Assembly: GCF_964656455.1 (NCBI RefSeq)
Contig: NC_135717.1
Coordinates: 11,499,033 to 11,563,032 of the forward strand
Length of the DNA: 64,000 bases
Origin: Halichoerus grypus
Taxonomy: Eukaryota > Chordata > Mammalia > Carnivora > Phocidae
Direction of reading: 5' to 3'
Shown: piece by piece, positions 23,061 to 35,170 of the stretch
How positions within the stretch are numbered: position 1 is the first letter of the stretch
Layout of the letters: every line of letters starts with the position of its first letter
Notes under the pieces: generated by a model
Seen by the model: only the letters and a program-made list of their open reading frames with translations
The model's database searches: none
What the model was told of the DNA's origin: nothing
Position numbers and translations under genes: made by a program

Positions 23061-24639
23061 TAAAATTTAAAAAAATACAGCAAAAATAATACCCAAGATA
23101 AGGAGAAGGAAAGAATCACTAAAGATGAGAGAGAAGAAATCAGTAACATTTTTAAAGGACAAACAATAAGGAAATTAATGAAACCCAAAGCTGATTCTTT
23201 TAGTTTAATGAAATTGAAAAGCCTCTACCTGGTTGTTGAGAGAGAGAGATAGAGAAAGGGAGAGAGAACACAAGTTACCAATGTCACGAACGAGAGAGAT
23301 GTCACTATAAATTTTGCAACATAAAAAAGAAAATAAAGGAATATTATGAACAACTTTTTGTCAAAAAAATTCAACAACTTAGAGTTAGATAGACAAATTC
23401 CTTGACAAATACAAGCTACCAAAACTGACCCCGAGAGGAACTGTGAACTTGAATAGCATTATATATATGAAAGAAATGTACTTCATAATTAATAGGTTTC
23501 TGCAAGGAAAATTCCTACCCAGATGTGTTCACTGGTGAATGTATTCACTAGCAAATATATAAGAAAGACATGATACCAATTCTACTCAAAATCTTTCAGA
23601 AAAGAGTGGTATTACTTCCCAACTCATTTTGTAAGCCCATGTTACACTAACAAAACCAGACAAATGTATCACAAGGAAAGAATGTACATCTACATACATC
23701 TGTCATAACATAGATGGGAAAACCTCACAATATTTTAGCAAATGGAGTCTGGCAATATATAAAAGGATAATAAATTTTGACCAAGAAGGGTTTATACCAG
23801 AATGTAAGGTTGGTGTGACATCTGAAAATGAATCAACATGATTCACGGTATCAGTGGAATAAAGGAGGAAAAAACACCTGAGCATGTCAACAGATGCAGA
23901 GAAAATGTTTGCAAAAGAAACAAAAACTCTCAGAAAGCTACAAATACACGGAAATTTCCTTAATCTGACAAAGGGCATCTGTTGCAAAGCTCAAGAGCTA
24001 GCCTCATACTCAGTGGGGAAGGACTGAACAGCTTCTACTTGAAAAGCAGGAACGAGGCAAGGACACCATCATCACTATTCCTCTACATTGTGCTAAATGT
24101 TTTAACCACCGATGTAGGCAAGGAAAACATTTGTTAAGCACTCAGTTTGGAAAGAAAGAAGTAAATCTGTATAGGAAATGATGTGATATGTGCTTTAAAA
24201 ATCTTAAATGATCATCAAAAAAGCTGCTAAGAACTAATAAGTGAATTCATAAAGTTTCCAAGATAAAATACAAAAATTAATTGTATTTCTATATACTATT
24301 GATGAACAATTGGAAAATGAAATAAATATCAATTTACAATGAGAAGCAAAGTCAGATACTTATGAATAAATTTTATGAAAAGTGTGCATTTAAAAACTTA
24401 AAAAAATGTTGAGGAAAATTAAAGATAGTCTAAATAACCTAAATAATGGAGAAACATATGACATGAATGGCTTCAAGGGTTCAAATCTTGCTAATACCAC
24501 AATTTTTCCCGAATGAGTCTATATATTCAAAATTATCTTAATCAAAACAACAGGCTTGATTGAAGAATTGACAAGTTGATTAAAAAATTTATATGGAAAG
24601 GCCAAAGGCTTACAGTAGTCAAAAGAATTTGACTTACAT

Positions 24640-24845
24640 GAGGCACCTGGCTGGCTCAGTTGAGTGTCTGACTCTTGATTTCAGCTCAGGTAATGATCTC
24701 AGGGTCTTTTGATCAAGCCCTGCATCAGGCTCCATGCTCAGTGGGGAGTCTGCTTGAGATTCTCTCTCTCTCTCCCTCTGTCCCTCCCCCCCACCACACT
24801 CTCTCTCTCTCTCTCACTAAAAATAAATAAATAAATCTTAAAAAA
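24640..24845 (+). mobile_element. older CAN-SINE, first of a SINE pair
   Basis: The head aggcacctggctggctcagt has lost part of the usual gttaag segment. The core is gactcttgatttcagctcag, with a (TC)n stretch and an AATAAATAAATAAATCTTAAAA tail that runs straight into a (GAA)n array. A second SINE follows at 24890. No target duplication of its own is clear. Confidence 0.9.
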
Positions 24846-24885
24846 GAAGAAGAAGAAGAAGAAGAAGAAGAAGAAGAAGAAGAAG
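24846..24885. repeat. (GAA)13 microsatellite grown from a SINE A-tail
   Basis: Thirteen uninterrupted GAA units directly follow the A-tail of the SINE at 24640 and end where the next SINE begins. The antisense long poly-phenylalanine frame over this region is this repeat. GAA arrays that start in SINE A-tails are a known source of expandable repeats (the FXN intron 1 Alu case in humans). Confidence 0.96.
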
Positions 24886-24889
24886 ATGA

Positions 24890-25074
24890 TTGGGACACCT
24901 GGGTGGCTCAGTTGGTTAAGCATCAGACTCTTGATTTCGACTCAGGTTGTGAGTTTGAGCCTCACATCTAGCTCTGTGCTAAGCACAGAGTCTACTTGAT
25001 ATTCTCTCCTTCTGCTCTTCCCCCTGCTCTTTCTCTCTCTCAAATAAATAAATAAAATAAATCTTAAAAAAAAA
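24890..25074 (+). mobile_element. older CAN-SINE, second of a SINE pair
   Basis: Head gggacacctgggtggctcag, core catcagactcttgatttcga, tail AATAAATAAATAAAATAAATCTT plus poly(A). It sits immediately behind the (GAA)n tail of the preceding SINE, so its insertion used that A-rich tail as a target. This is the usual way tandem SINE pairs arise. Confidence 0.92.
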
Positions 25075-25439
25075 GATTAACAGAACAAAATCAAGAAACA
25101 GACCCACAAAGAGACGGGCCAGTTGATTTCTGATGAAGGCACTAAGATCATTCAATGGGAAATATTCAGCCTTTTCAATAAATGTGCTGAAACAATTGGA
25201 TATTAGTATGGAAAAAAATGAACCTATCACATCATACAAATAACTTGATTCAAACTGGATCATAGAGCAAAACATTAGACACAAAACTATATAATTTCTA
25301 GGAGGAAAGCATAGAATTAAATTTTTATGACACTGAGTAGAGCAAAAATTTCTTTAAAAAGATTCAAAAGCATGAAAAAACACAAAACAGGCATCATCAA
25401 AATTAAGAACTTTCTCTTTAAAAAGATATAGTTAAAAGC

Positions 25440-25735
25440 ACAAATATACGTATTTAACATACCATATATTTAATACATCTGACAAAGATATATATGCATA
25501 TATATCTTTATCTACCTATATATCCTTACTTATATATATATACACACATTTACATATGTATACTTACATTATTTATACTTACCTTACTTATATATATATA
25601 TTTATATATACACACAACTTTATATATATCTTTATATATCTATCTTTATATATACTTATATGTATCTACATCTTTAATATATACCTTTTTATATAAATAT
25701 GTACACATATACATGACAATATCATATATCCAAAT
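25440..25735. repeat. AT-rich TATA/TATC-type microsatellite in the L1M
   Basis: About 300 bp of imperfect TA, TATC and TATACA units without a dominant period. It separates two recognisable ORF2 parts of the L1M. An 88-codon frame over it (poly-Tyr/Ile/Leu) is an artefact of composition. Such tracts can form cruciforms and are often length-variable. Confidence 0.85.
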
Positions 25736-25891
25736 TATTAAAGGAAATCTTTCAAGTTAATAAAACCCAAGAAAAAACATTCAAATTATTCAGACTCTTC
25801 ACAAAACAGGATATACAAATAGCAAAAAAGGCCATGAAAAGATGCTCACCATCACCTCTCATCAGGGAAGTGCTAATTAAAACTAATGTGA

Positions 25892-26099
25892 AGGGTGCCT
25901 GGGTGGTGCAGTTCGTTAAGCAGCTGATATGGTTTCAGCTCAGGTCATGATCTCAGGGTTGTGAGATCGAGGCCCACATCGGGCTCCATGCTCAGCACAG
26001 AGTCTGTTTGGAATTCTCTCTCTCTCTCCCTTTGTCCCTCCTACTTGTGCTCTCTCTCTCTCAAATAAATATATAATCTTTAAAAAAAAAAAAGAAAAA
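25892..26099 (+). mobile_element. older CAN-SINE, sense
   Basis: Head agggtgcctgggtggtgcag, with the core replaced by cagctgatatggtttcagct, then catgatctcagggttgtgag and a poly(A) tail. A 13-bp duplication AAAACTAATGTGA (25879-25891) reappears as AAAACTAGTATGA (26100-26112). The duplication lies in the L1 ORF2 segment, which continues directly after it. Confidence 0.93.
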
Positions 26100-26543
26100 A
26101 AAACTAGTATGAGATTCCACTACTCATCTACTAAAATAGCTAACATTAAAAATATTAGCTACACTAAAAGTTGGTAAGAATGTGGAGCAAATGGAATTCT
26201 CATACATTCCCAGTGAGAATGTGAAATGCTGCAGCCACTCTGGACAACAGTTAAGTGGTTTCTTAAAAAGCTAAACATAAATTTACCATCGCTAAGCAAA
26301 CCCACTGGAAAATGAAGGAAGACCTAAATAAATAAAAACACGTGTCCCCACAAAGACTTGTACAGGAATGTTCATAGCAGCTTTATTGGTAATATCAGCT
26401 ATTTGAAACACCCTAAATGTCATCAATAACTATTATATATCTGTACAATGGAATACTACTGAGTGATAAAAAGGAACAAAATATTGATACACATGGCAGC
26501 ACAGATCAGTATTAAAAACATTAGGCTAAATAAGAAAAAGTCA

Positions 26544-26733
26544 GGGGCGCCTGGGTGGCTCAGTCAGTTAAGCGTCTGCCTTCAGCTCAGGTCATGATCC
26601 CAGGGTCCTGGGATCGAGTCCCATGTCGGGCTCCCTGCTCAGCGGGCAGTCTGCTTCTCCCTCTCCCTCTGCCCCTCCTCCTGCTCATATTCTTTCTCTC
26701 TCTCTCAAATAAATAAATAATCCTTTTTTAAAA
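26544..26733 (+). mobile_element. CAN-SINE, sense, intermediate subfamily
   Basis: Head ggggcgcctgggtggctcag, core cgtctgccttcagctcaggt, catgatcccagggtcctggg. A perfect 12-bp duplication AAGAAAAAGTCA lies at 26532-26543 and 26734-26745. Confidence 0.96.
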
Positions 26734-27085
26734 AAGAAAAAGTCAAACAAAACGCCACTGTATGATACAATTTACATGGAATTGTAGTAAAGACAAGACT
26801 ATAGTGACAGAATTCAGATTAGCGGTTGCATCATGCCAGGAGTCAAATTAGGAAATCAACTGCAAAGGAATGGAAAACTTCATGCTGCATTTTTGGACAT
26901 GAAGGAGATGTCTACACTTTGATTGTGTTGGTTGTGTAGACAATCGCTAAAACTCATTACTACTCATTTAAAATAGGCGAATTTTACTGTATATAAATTA
27001 TATCTTCAGTAAAGCTGGGGATGATGGCAAAACGTTATGTGGACAGAAGCATGCTCAAGTTTCTCGTGAAAAAAGTGTGAAAAGA

Positions 27086-27281
27086 GGGGAGCCTGGGTGG
27101 CTCAGTTGTTAAGCGACTGCCTTCGGCTCAGGTCATGATCCCAGGGTCCCGGGATCAAGCCCCGCATCAGGCTCCCTGCTCAGCGGGAAGCCTGCTTCTC
27201 CCTCTCCCACTCCCCCTGCTTGTGTTCCTTCTCTTGCTGTGTCTTGCTCTGTCAAATAAATAAAATCTTTAAAAAAAAAAA
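27086..27281 (+). mobile_element. CAN-SINE, sense, intermediate subfamily
   Basis: Head ggggagcctgggtggctcag, core gcgactgccttcggctcagg, catgatcccagggtcccggg, A-tail. A perfect 17-bp duplication lies at 27069-27085 and 27282-27298 (core AAGTGTGAAAAGA). It lies just past the L1M 3' end. Confidence 0.96.
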
Positions 27282-27589
27282 AAAAAAGTGTGAAAAGATT
27301 GTGTTTGAAAAGTTTCATAGAAATTTGATATTTAATACCTTCCCTAGTATTTTCTATTTTTTTCTCCTAATCACATAATATAAAGAAAATAAAATGAATT
27401 TTTGTTTAGCCTCCTATAGGCATCCTCAAATCCCTCCAGTTTACCTAAGTGTTCTGAGCAATTATGATCATTTTCTACAGAGGCCTGAATGTGAAAACAT
27501 GTAGGAAGCAAGAATCTCTACTGTTGACACGAATTCCCCAATGAAACTAAGGGTAGGGTTCAGAAAAGGGTTTGAATCAAAATGGCATG

Positions 27590-27725
27590 CTTCTTTTTTT
27601 CCTTTATCATTTGAGTCATTTTACGTATAAGATTCAGTGGCATTTAGTACATTCACTGCTGTGAATCATCACAACTAAATAGTTCCAGAACATTTTCATC
27701 ACTCTGAAAGGAGACCCATGCCCTC
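27590..27725 (-). mobile_element. L1 3'-UTR-like fragment (antisense)
   Basis: The run gattcagtggcatttagtac, attcactgctgtgaatcatc, acaactaaatagttccagaa and cattttcatcactctg resembles the antisense end of L1M (ggtattaagtacattcac, ccagaactcttttcat). Diverged. Confidence 0.5.
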
Positions 27726-28734
27726 GACTGCTTTTATTTCTGAGCTTCACATTCTTGAGTTTTCAGATCACTTGGGTCCTCTGCCTCTCCACACAGAACC
27801 ACGAGCAACCAAACGAACTTGTGGCAGTGAAGGGACTTGTGCTCAGAACGTGAAAACAACTCTTTGCAAAACGTTCGCACCTCATTCGAAAAGATACTGC
27901 ACACACAGGGAGGGGGGAGTTATTCGATATCTTCTCCAAGATGGCAGTTTCCTCAAGCTCAGAGACCACTGGGACATCCTCACAAGTCCTGTCATGAGCC
28001 AAACTCAAACCACAGCCAACTTCTGTATTGCTCAGTGAAGAACCTGTATATCACATACTCAGATCCACTCTGGTAAATTTAGGTAATAAAGGGAATTTAT
28101 GGGGAGGAATTGGGGTAGTTGGGGTCACAAAATCAAACAGCAGACAAACCAGGCCTTAGGAAAGGTGGGAACCACGGCATTTCAGGGGACTTCATGACGG
28201 GAACTCTTGGTATTGCTAGGTGATACCATTCCAATGTCTCAATTCAGGTATATCCAGAGACTGCCCCCACCACCCAGTGTCTATTCCTGGGAGAACCTGA
28301 TTGGCCTCACTTGATCACGTGCCAAACCCTTGCCCACATGAGTGGAGTAAAATGATCAACTGGTCTACCAGGCCCTGAGGGAATGACGAAGGCGTACTTT
28401 GCTAAAGAAAAGTGGACTGTTAGTGGATGCCTGATATTATGCCTCATAGAGTTAGTATCCAGTTAATCATAGGTAGCTATAATCGTGTATTTACAAGGTA
28501 AAATGAAGCTGAAGAAATAAACCTGGTTGTAGAGGGTGGTGCTTACGAGAATAGCCAAGCAAGCCATGCCCAGTGTCCAGGGAACACTGGGGATGGGACT
28601 GCCAGTTGTGATTTCAAACATGATCATCCCAGCTGAGTGGGCAAGGAGGAAGGGCAGCAGGCTCTAGGAACTTGTAAAGACAGAGAAACTAAGGCAGAAG
28701 ACAGTGTTAGGAGAAATGGTATAGAGTAGAAATG
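27726..28734. other. unassigned non-coding sequence
   Basis: No repeat recognised. Three overlapping frames (106, 81 and 79 codons at 27718-28076, on both strands) lie in the same 360 bp. None resembles a family, and mutual overlap on both strands argues for chance. Confidence 0.45.
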
Positions 28735-28850
28735 GTAGCATATGGGCTTTGAAATCAAGACGACCTTGGATTACTTTCAGCTCTTCCTTTTCCTAACTGA
28801 ATCATTCAATCACTCTGTGATACATATTACCATTATTGCTATGAATAATA
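28735..28850 (+). mobile_element. MIR SINE fragment (sense)
   Basis: The order atggtagcatatgggctttg, aaatcaagacgaccttggat and cattcaatcactctgtgata fits sense MIR with heavy divergence. Confidence 0.55.
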
Positions 28851-29200
28851 AGAATTAGGTGGTGATGAAAGAGGTAATAAGAGTCACTAGAGATTTGATC
28901 CTGTCTCAGGAGCGTAAGTAATCTTTATGCCAGACCCCACTATCTACTATTATCAGCATCCTGGTCAAAAACAACTCCGAGATGAGACAAAGTTGAAGCC
29001 ATTCATAAAAGATTTTGACTCCACTTGACGGAAGCTAGTGAAAGCAATGACCAACAGAGCATTTTTTTCTATAATGATTTTTTTTTTCCTTTTTAGTGGA
29101 CAAACACTACCTGAGAGAAAACTAGGGCCTCATTTTCATGCCAAAGGCCACGTGATTTTGCATAGCTTCATTTGGAGAGCTGCAGAATAAATTGCAACTT

Positions 29201-29408
29201 TTTTTTTTAAAGATTTTTTTTTAAGAGAGAAAGAGAGCAAGTGCAAGCCAGGGGGAGGGACAGAGGGAGAGGCAGAGAGAGAATCCTGGAGCAGACTGCC
29301 TGTTGAGTGCAGAGCCCATCACGGGGCTCCATCCAGGGACCCTGAGATCATGACCTGAGCCAAAATCAAGAGCTAGCCACCCAACCGACTGAGCCACTCA
29401 GCCGCCCC
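29201..29408 (-). mobile_element. CAN-SINE, antisense
   Basis: Poly(T), aaagatttttttttaagaga, a GA-rich tract, ccctgagatcatgacctgag and the reverse head accgactgagccactcagcc. A duplication TAAATTGCAACTT (29188-29200) recurs with two differences as AAAATTGCCACTT (29409-29421). Confidence 0.94.
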
Positions 29409-29421
29409 AAAATTGCCACTT

Positions 29422-30589
29422 CTATTTACAAAATATGTATCTTCCAATGTAATGAGTTATGTAAAGGAAGGCACACTGCTCTCCAAATCCATACACACTA
29501 TTTTTCTTCACAGAACAACAAAAAAATTGCCATTTCCCCGACAGTGTCGATAATTATGTAATGCCCATTGAATGCATCGCCTTCACTGAGAAGCCAGCAG
29601 TGAACAGTGCCTGGCCACGACAAACAACACAAGCCTCATGGGTGCAGTAATGCCCCTGACTGACTGCACTGTGGATACAGACCACACACCACTTATCAGT
29701 GGCAGGCAAGTGGGATAGAATGGAATTTAATGTTGGTCACTGGCGCCATGCCTCTGTGAATATAGCCTTGATGGGGATCAATTAAAAGGGGGCAAACTCA
29801 AAAAGAGGAGGGGGCGGGTGCCGTAGAGAGGAAGAAAAGACAGGCGCATTTATGGAGAAGTCATTTGCTTTTTATCTCATAAAAACCAGAAATTTTCTTT
29901 GGCAGATGGATATATCTTAGAGGAGCACAAATAAGAAAATAAATTACTTAATAAATTACTTAAATGCACTGCACTTAGTAGATAAAATTTTTGAAGACAT
30001 GATTTCCACAGCAGAAAATCACAAAACCGCATTCTCGATGGCTTGCCGAATAGAGAGCACTGGTACAGATCTCTGTGTTCACTTTCAATGCCAGGATGAT
30101 GAATCCAAAAACTCACTTAAAAAAAAAAAAAAGTTTTCTGGATCCTTATCTTGCTCCCTTAGGGTCCCATTCTTCCTGTTCATCCCTAACTTATTTCCAA
30201 GTGCCCAATATGGCCAATCATCTCCAAAGGCCAAGGGACCTCTTATAGTATGCCCCATCTGATTGTTGCCCCTTCTGATTTGATTTTTCTCTTCAATACT
30301 TACCATTCTAGAGTGCCACATCCCTAGAGTCCCGTGCTCTGCTAGTTATTCTCATAAACACAATGCAGATATCAGGAGAATGCAATAAAATCCAACTGAT
30401 CTCTCAGATCAGATGTTCCTCCTAAACCATTCTTATTCAAACCATGCCAGGGGCCATGAAAAACCTGCAAATGAAATGAAGGGATCATCCCATGAGGAAG
30501 GCCCAGGGTAAATGCTTGGGAGGTGAGTGCTTATATTAACCCGGAGCGCAGACTATGTTCCAGGATGATGATGGGTGTTTTTTCACCTA
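29422..30589. other. unassigned non-coding sequence
   Basis: No gene or repeat family recognised. The frames of 78-87 codons near 29877-30321 overlap on both strands around an A13 run at 30119 and are taken as chance. Confidence 0.5.
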
Positions 30590-30765
30590 ACCTCTCCTGC
30601 AATACCATAAAAGATGCCCATTTAGCTGGGGATGAAACTGAGACTCTTTGAGATTAAGCAGATTCAGGCAAGATTAGACAGAAGAAATTGGGAGGATTAA
30701 GATTCAGTTTCAAATAACTACTTTCAAATCATGTGTTCTTCCACTACACTTTCTTGCATCTGAGT
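30590..30765 (-). mobile_element. MIR SINE (antisense)
   Basis: The pattern cacctaacctctcctgcaat, atttagctggggatgaaact, gagactctttgagattaagc and a cttccactacacttt end fits antisense MIR. Confidence 0.6.
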
Positions 30766-31069
30766 CACCTTACGACAGGTGAATATTAGTTGCAGGAAAC
30801 TCTAATACCTAAAGGATGGCTTGTTTAGGCCCTGGAGAGGCACAGGCATGAATTCAAATTGTAGATAGAAATCATGATCTTTCCTGACAGATATTTTCTC
30901 CAAAATGTGTTTGTTTACATTTGGATCCAAGAGCATGATTACCACCGTTTTAACATCTAACCCTTCCTAATTAATAATAACAGCAGCAACAGTGCCTTTC
31001 CAGGGAACATCTTTGTAATACTTTCAAAATACACTTATGACATCATTTTTAACACCTAAAATTCTTTTA

Positions 31070-31190
31070 AGGCAGGAAGGGAAAATATTATTATGCCTAT
31101 ATTGCTGATAAATCAACCAGTGCCCCAGGCACACAATGAATTCGAGAGACAGAATTTAAAGCAGGTTTTCCATCTGGTGGTATAATGCTT
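31070..31190 (-). mobile_element. MIR-like fragment (antisense), weak
   Basis: The segment tattattatgcctatattgc, tgataaatcaaccagtgccc and gcaggttttccatctggtgg resembles a worn antisense MIR. Tentative. Confidence 0.4.
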
Positions 31191-31253
31191 TGAAAAAAAG
31201 CTGAACCATGTGCACCTTGAGGAAAGGAAATATTTAATGAAAACTTAATGTTA

Positions 31254-31460
31254 GGGCGCCTGGGTGGCTCAGTTGGTTAAGCGACTGCCTTCGGCTCAGG
31301 TCATGATCCTGGAGTCCCGGGATCGAGTCCTGCATCGGGCTACCTGCTCAGCGGGGAGTCTGCTTCTCCCTCTGACCCTCCTCCCTCTCATGCTCTCTGT
31401 CTCTCATTCTCTCTCAAATAAATAAATAAATAAATCTTTAAAAAAAAAAAAAGAAAAAAA
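31254..31460 (+). mobile_element. young CAN-SINE, sense, perfect 15-bp duplication
   Basis: Head gggcgcctgggtggctcagt, catgatcctggagtcccggg, ctctgaccctcctccctctc, AATAAATAAATAAATAAATC plus tail. A perfect duplication GAAAACTTAATGTTA lies at 31239-31253 and 31461-31475. Together with near-consensus sequence this marks a recent insertion. Confidence 0.97.
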
Positions 31461-31839
31461 GAAAACTTAATGTTAAATGGAAGACAGATGCTCTTAGAAG
31501 TGGAACAGGACATAGTGGTGTCATTTACTCAATCTCTTACTTTCACACAGATCCTATCTTCAAAATAATAGTTAATTTACATTAAACAAAAAAAATTCTC
31601 CAACTTGGGTAAAAATAAAATTTATGCAATTTAGAAGAGATGTTTCTCCTAAAAAGCAATTAAAAGTAAGAAATTTACAAACCTATTTTATGCATTCACT
31701 TATTTAACAGATTTTTAGTGACTGAGGCTAGCTCAGAGGTTGCACACTGTGGGGGGATTAGATTTCACTGAAATAGTCCAATCATGTCACAAAAGCAAAT
31801 AAACACACAAAAAAGAAAAAATAACAAGCCCTGAAGAGG

Positions 31840-34800
31840 AGGTGGGGATATATGTATCTATAGTTGCTATAATATATTATCTAAAGTGTCCAGTGTTCAA
31901 CAACAACAAAAATTACGAGACTTGCAAAGAAAAAGGAAAGTGTGACTCATACACTGGGGGTGGGGAAAGCAGGTAACAGAATTAGTCCTTGAGAGGTCCC
32001 AGATGTTGGGTTAGCAGACCAAGATTTAAAGCAGCTGTTATAAACATGTTCAAAGAACTAAAGGAAACCATGCTTACATGAATAAAGGAAGGCATGATGA
32101 CAACAGCTCATTGAATAGAAAATATCAATAAAGAAATAGAAAAAAGATTTACAGAAGTAATGGATGAAAACTTCCAACATTGAAAGAAGTCATTGTTCTA
32201 CATATTTAAGAAGCACAATGAACTCCAAGTAGGATAATACCAAAGTGATCTACACTCAGATATTATCATAGTAAAAATTTTGAAAGACAAACACAAAGAG
32301 AAAATCTTGACTCTGTACTATAATAGTACAAAAACAGAAGAGCAGATAGAGCTATACGGGAGTAACATTTCTATATAGCACTGGAATTGTTAGTATAAAT
32401 ATGAAATACATTCTGGTAAGTTAAAATATATACTGTTGGCCTTAGAGCAGCCACAAAAAAAATATGTCATTTAAAAAATTATTGAAGGAATTAAAATGGA
32501 ACAAGAAGGAAATATTCACTTAATGGAAATGAAAGCACTAAAGAAGGAAGAGAGGAATGAAGAAGAGACATGAGACATATAGAAAGCAAAAACTATAAGG
32601 GCAGACATAAATCAAACTATATCAATAATAACACAAAGCATGATTGAGTTAAACAACCCAACATAAAGGCAGAGATTATCAGAGTGACTAAACAAACAAG
32701 GTCCAACAATATGCTGCCTATAGGCTACACACTTTGAATTCAAAGATATAAAAAGGTTGCAAGTCAAAGGATGGGAAAAAAAAAAGATATATCATTCAAA
32801 CAACAACCATACATAGCTGGAGGAGCTATTGTAATATAAGACAAAAGTTAATACATTAGGAAGATATAATGATTATAAATACATATGTACCTAACAACTG
32901 AGCCCCCAAATACATGAAGCAAAACTGACAGAGTTGGAGAGATAGTCAATTCAACATTAAAGTTAGAGACATCAATATTCCCATTTTCAGTATTGGATAC
33001 AACAACTAGGCAGAAGATCAACATGAAAATAGAAAGACTTGAGCAACATGAGAAACCAACTAGACCTTATAGACATATGGAGAACATTCTAGAGAACAAA
33101 CTGCAGAATATTCTTCTTAAGTGCACATGGAACATGCTCCAATATAGACCATATGCTGGGCCATAAATCAAACCTCAATCAATTTAGAAGGGTTGAAATT
33201 GTTTAAAGTATGTTCTCTAATCAGAATTGAATTAGAAATTAATAACCTAAAGAAATCTGAGGAGTTCATAAATATTTGGAAATTAAACAACACTAACTGG
33301 GTCAAAGAAGAAATTACAGAGTACTTTGAGATTAATGAAAATGAAGACAACATACCAATATTTACTGGATGAAGCCAAAGCAGTGCTTAATTAGAAGGAG
33401 ATGTGAATCTATAAATGTGTACATTAAAAAGTACTAAAAATCTCAAATTGATAACCTGATCTAAACTATGACACTAGACCAAAAAAAAAAAAAAAAAAAA
33501 AAAAGGAAATCAAACCCAAAGCAGGCAGACAGAAAGAAGGAAATAATAAGGGAAGAATGGAAAATTTTTAAATGGAAAATAGAAAACCAGAGAGAAAATA
33601 AACAAAACCAAAAGTTGATTTTTTAAAAGCTCAACAAAATTAAAGTCTTTAGCTAGAGTGACCAAGAAAAAAGTGAGAAGACAAAGTCAGGAATGAAGGA
33701 GGAGTCATAACTACCTACCTTACAGAAATAAAATGTGAATTTGTGTATGCCTAGATGAAATGGGGGGGAATGCCTAGAAAGACCCAAACTAACAAAACTA
33801 ACTCAAGAAAAAAGAAAATCTTAACAGTCTTAGATTGAGTAGAGAGAATTGAGTAATCAAACAACTTCCCACAAAGAAAGTCCAAATTCCCTGGTGGATT
33901 CTACCAAATGTTTAAAGAAGAATTAACACCAATCCACCACAAACTCTTTCAAAAAATAGAAGAGGAGGTAAGAGTACTCCTAACATAATCTGTGAGGTCA
34001 GCATGATCACCCTGATACCAAAACCAGATAATAACAGTACATGAAAAGAAAACCACTGACCAATATCCACTGTAAACTTAGATGCAAAAATCCTCAATAA
34101 AATCTTTACACATTAAACTTACAAATGTACTAAAATAATTATACAACACAACCAAGTGGGAACTCATGAAAATTAAAACTTATGTGCTATAAAGGATACC
34201 ATCAAGAAAGTGAAAAGACAACCATCAGTGCAAGAACTATTTGCAAATTGTATATCTGATAAGGAACTTATCTGGAACATATAAAGAACTGCTACAATTC
34301 AAAATAATGAAACAAATAACCCAATTGAAAAACAGGCAAAAACTTGAATAAACATTTCTTCAAAGAAGATACAAAAATAATAAGTGCATGAAAAGATATG
34401 TAACAGACAGTCACCTTCAAGGAAATGCAAATCAAAACCACAACGAGATACCAATCCATACTCACTAGTCTGGCTATAATCAAAAACATAGATAATAACA
34501 GGTGTTGGTGAGGATGCGGTGAGATTGGAATTAGTGTTTGAGGAAACACTGCTGGTGGGAATGTAAAAAATATAGACACTGGATAACAGTCTGGCAGTTT
34601 CTCTAAAGTGTAAGCATGGTCTTATCGTATGACCACACTTAGGTAGGCTCTCAAACAAGAACATATGTCCATATAATAACATGTGCATGCATGTTCATTA
34701 GTCACAATAGTCAAGAGTGCAAACAACCCAAATGTCCATCATTTAATGAACAGATATATAAAATGTGGTCTATCCAATGGAATATTATTTGGCCATACCA

Positions 34801-35170
34801 AGGAATGAAGGACTGACACCTGATACAACATGGATGAAACTTGAGGGCACTACGCAAAGTGAAAAAAGGCAGCCACAAAAAACCCACACATTTTATGATT
34901 GCATTCATATAAAATTTCCAGAGTAAGCAAATCTATATAGACAGAAAATAGGTTAGTGGTTGCCAGGGGCTGGGGGACTTGGGGTAAAAATGAGAGAGAC
35001 AGCAAAGGAGTTTAGGGTTTCTTTCTGGAGAAGATTAAAAAGTTTTAAAATTGACTTTTGGTGATGGTTGCACAAAACTTTGAATATAATAAAACCAGTC
35101 AATTGTATACTCAAAATCAATGAATTGTATGGTATCTGAATTATATATTAATAAAGTTGTTTTAAAAATC
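31840..35170 (+). mobile_element. second decayed L1M LINE (sense)
   Basis: The 5'/ORF1-side signature cccagatgttgggttagcag, ctgttataaacatgttcaaa and gaactaaaggaaaccatg is followed by an ORF1-like tract (gaactccaagtaggataata). ORF2 endonuclease/RT traces come next (acatatgtacctaacaactg; gaccatatgctgggccataa). A C-terminal ORF2 zone follows (tgcaaatcaaaaccacaacg; aatggaatattatttggcc). The 3' UTR (tggttgccaggggctggggg; tgatggttgcacaaaacttt; gaattgtatggtatctgaat) closes it. At about 3.3 kb it is much deleted. Stops break every frame. A poly(A) run at 33480-33504 sits inside. Confidence 0.85.
33480..33504. repeat. internal A-run
   Basis: An A-homopolymer of about 25 bases inside the L1M, not at its 3' end. 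It could be the only remnant of another insertion's tail or a slippage product; no SINE head precedes it. Confidence 0.85.

Larger units (their letters stand above)
20541..27018 (+). mobile_element. decayed, near-full-length L1M LINE (sense) with nested SINEs
   Basis: Read in order this is an old L1. The 5'/ORF1-side region has aacccagatgttagaatta and caaacagccattataatta, then a translated-looking ORF1 zone. Next comes the ORF2 reverse transcriptase zone (aagaagggtttataccagaatg; caacagatgcagagaaaatg, equal to the dAEKaF region), then the ORF2 C-terminal zone (gatgctcaccatcacctctc, gtacaatggaatactactgag). The 3' UTR follows (gaattttactgtatataaat, attatatcttcagtaaagc). Stops and indels break all frames. 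Seven CAN-SINEs and two microsatellites interrupt it; removing them leaves roughly 4.9 kb. Confidence 0.85.

Noticed and set aside
22910..23188. 92-codon antisense frame with a hydrophobic N-terminus and Arg-rich tail
   Set aside because: The Arg-rich tail (RGRSRLPAEQGARC) is the reverse of a CAN-SINE and recurs at 21288-21470; the hydrophobic part is A-rich L1 read in antisense.
24738..24923. poly-phenylalanine frame
   Set aside because: It is the reverse reading of the (GAA)13 array between two SINEs.
25494..25760. 88-codon Tyr/Ile/Leu-rich frame as a membrane peptide
   Set aside because: It is purely the AT-rich microsatellite in the L1M and has no conserved residues.
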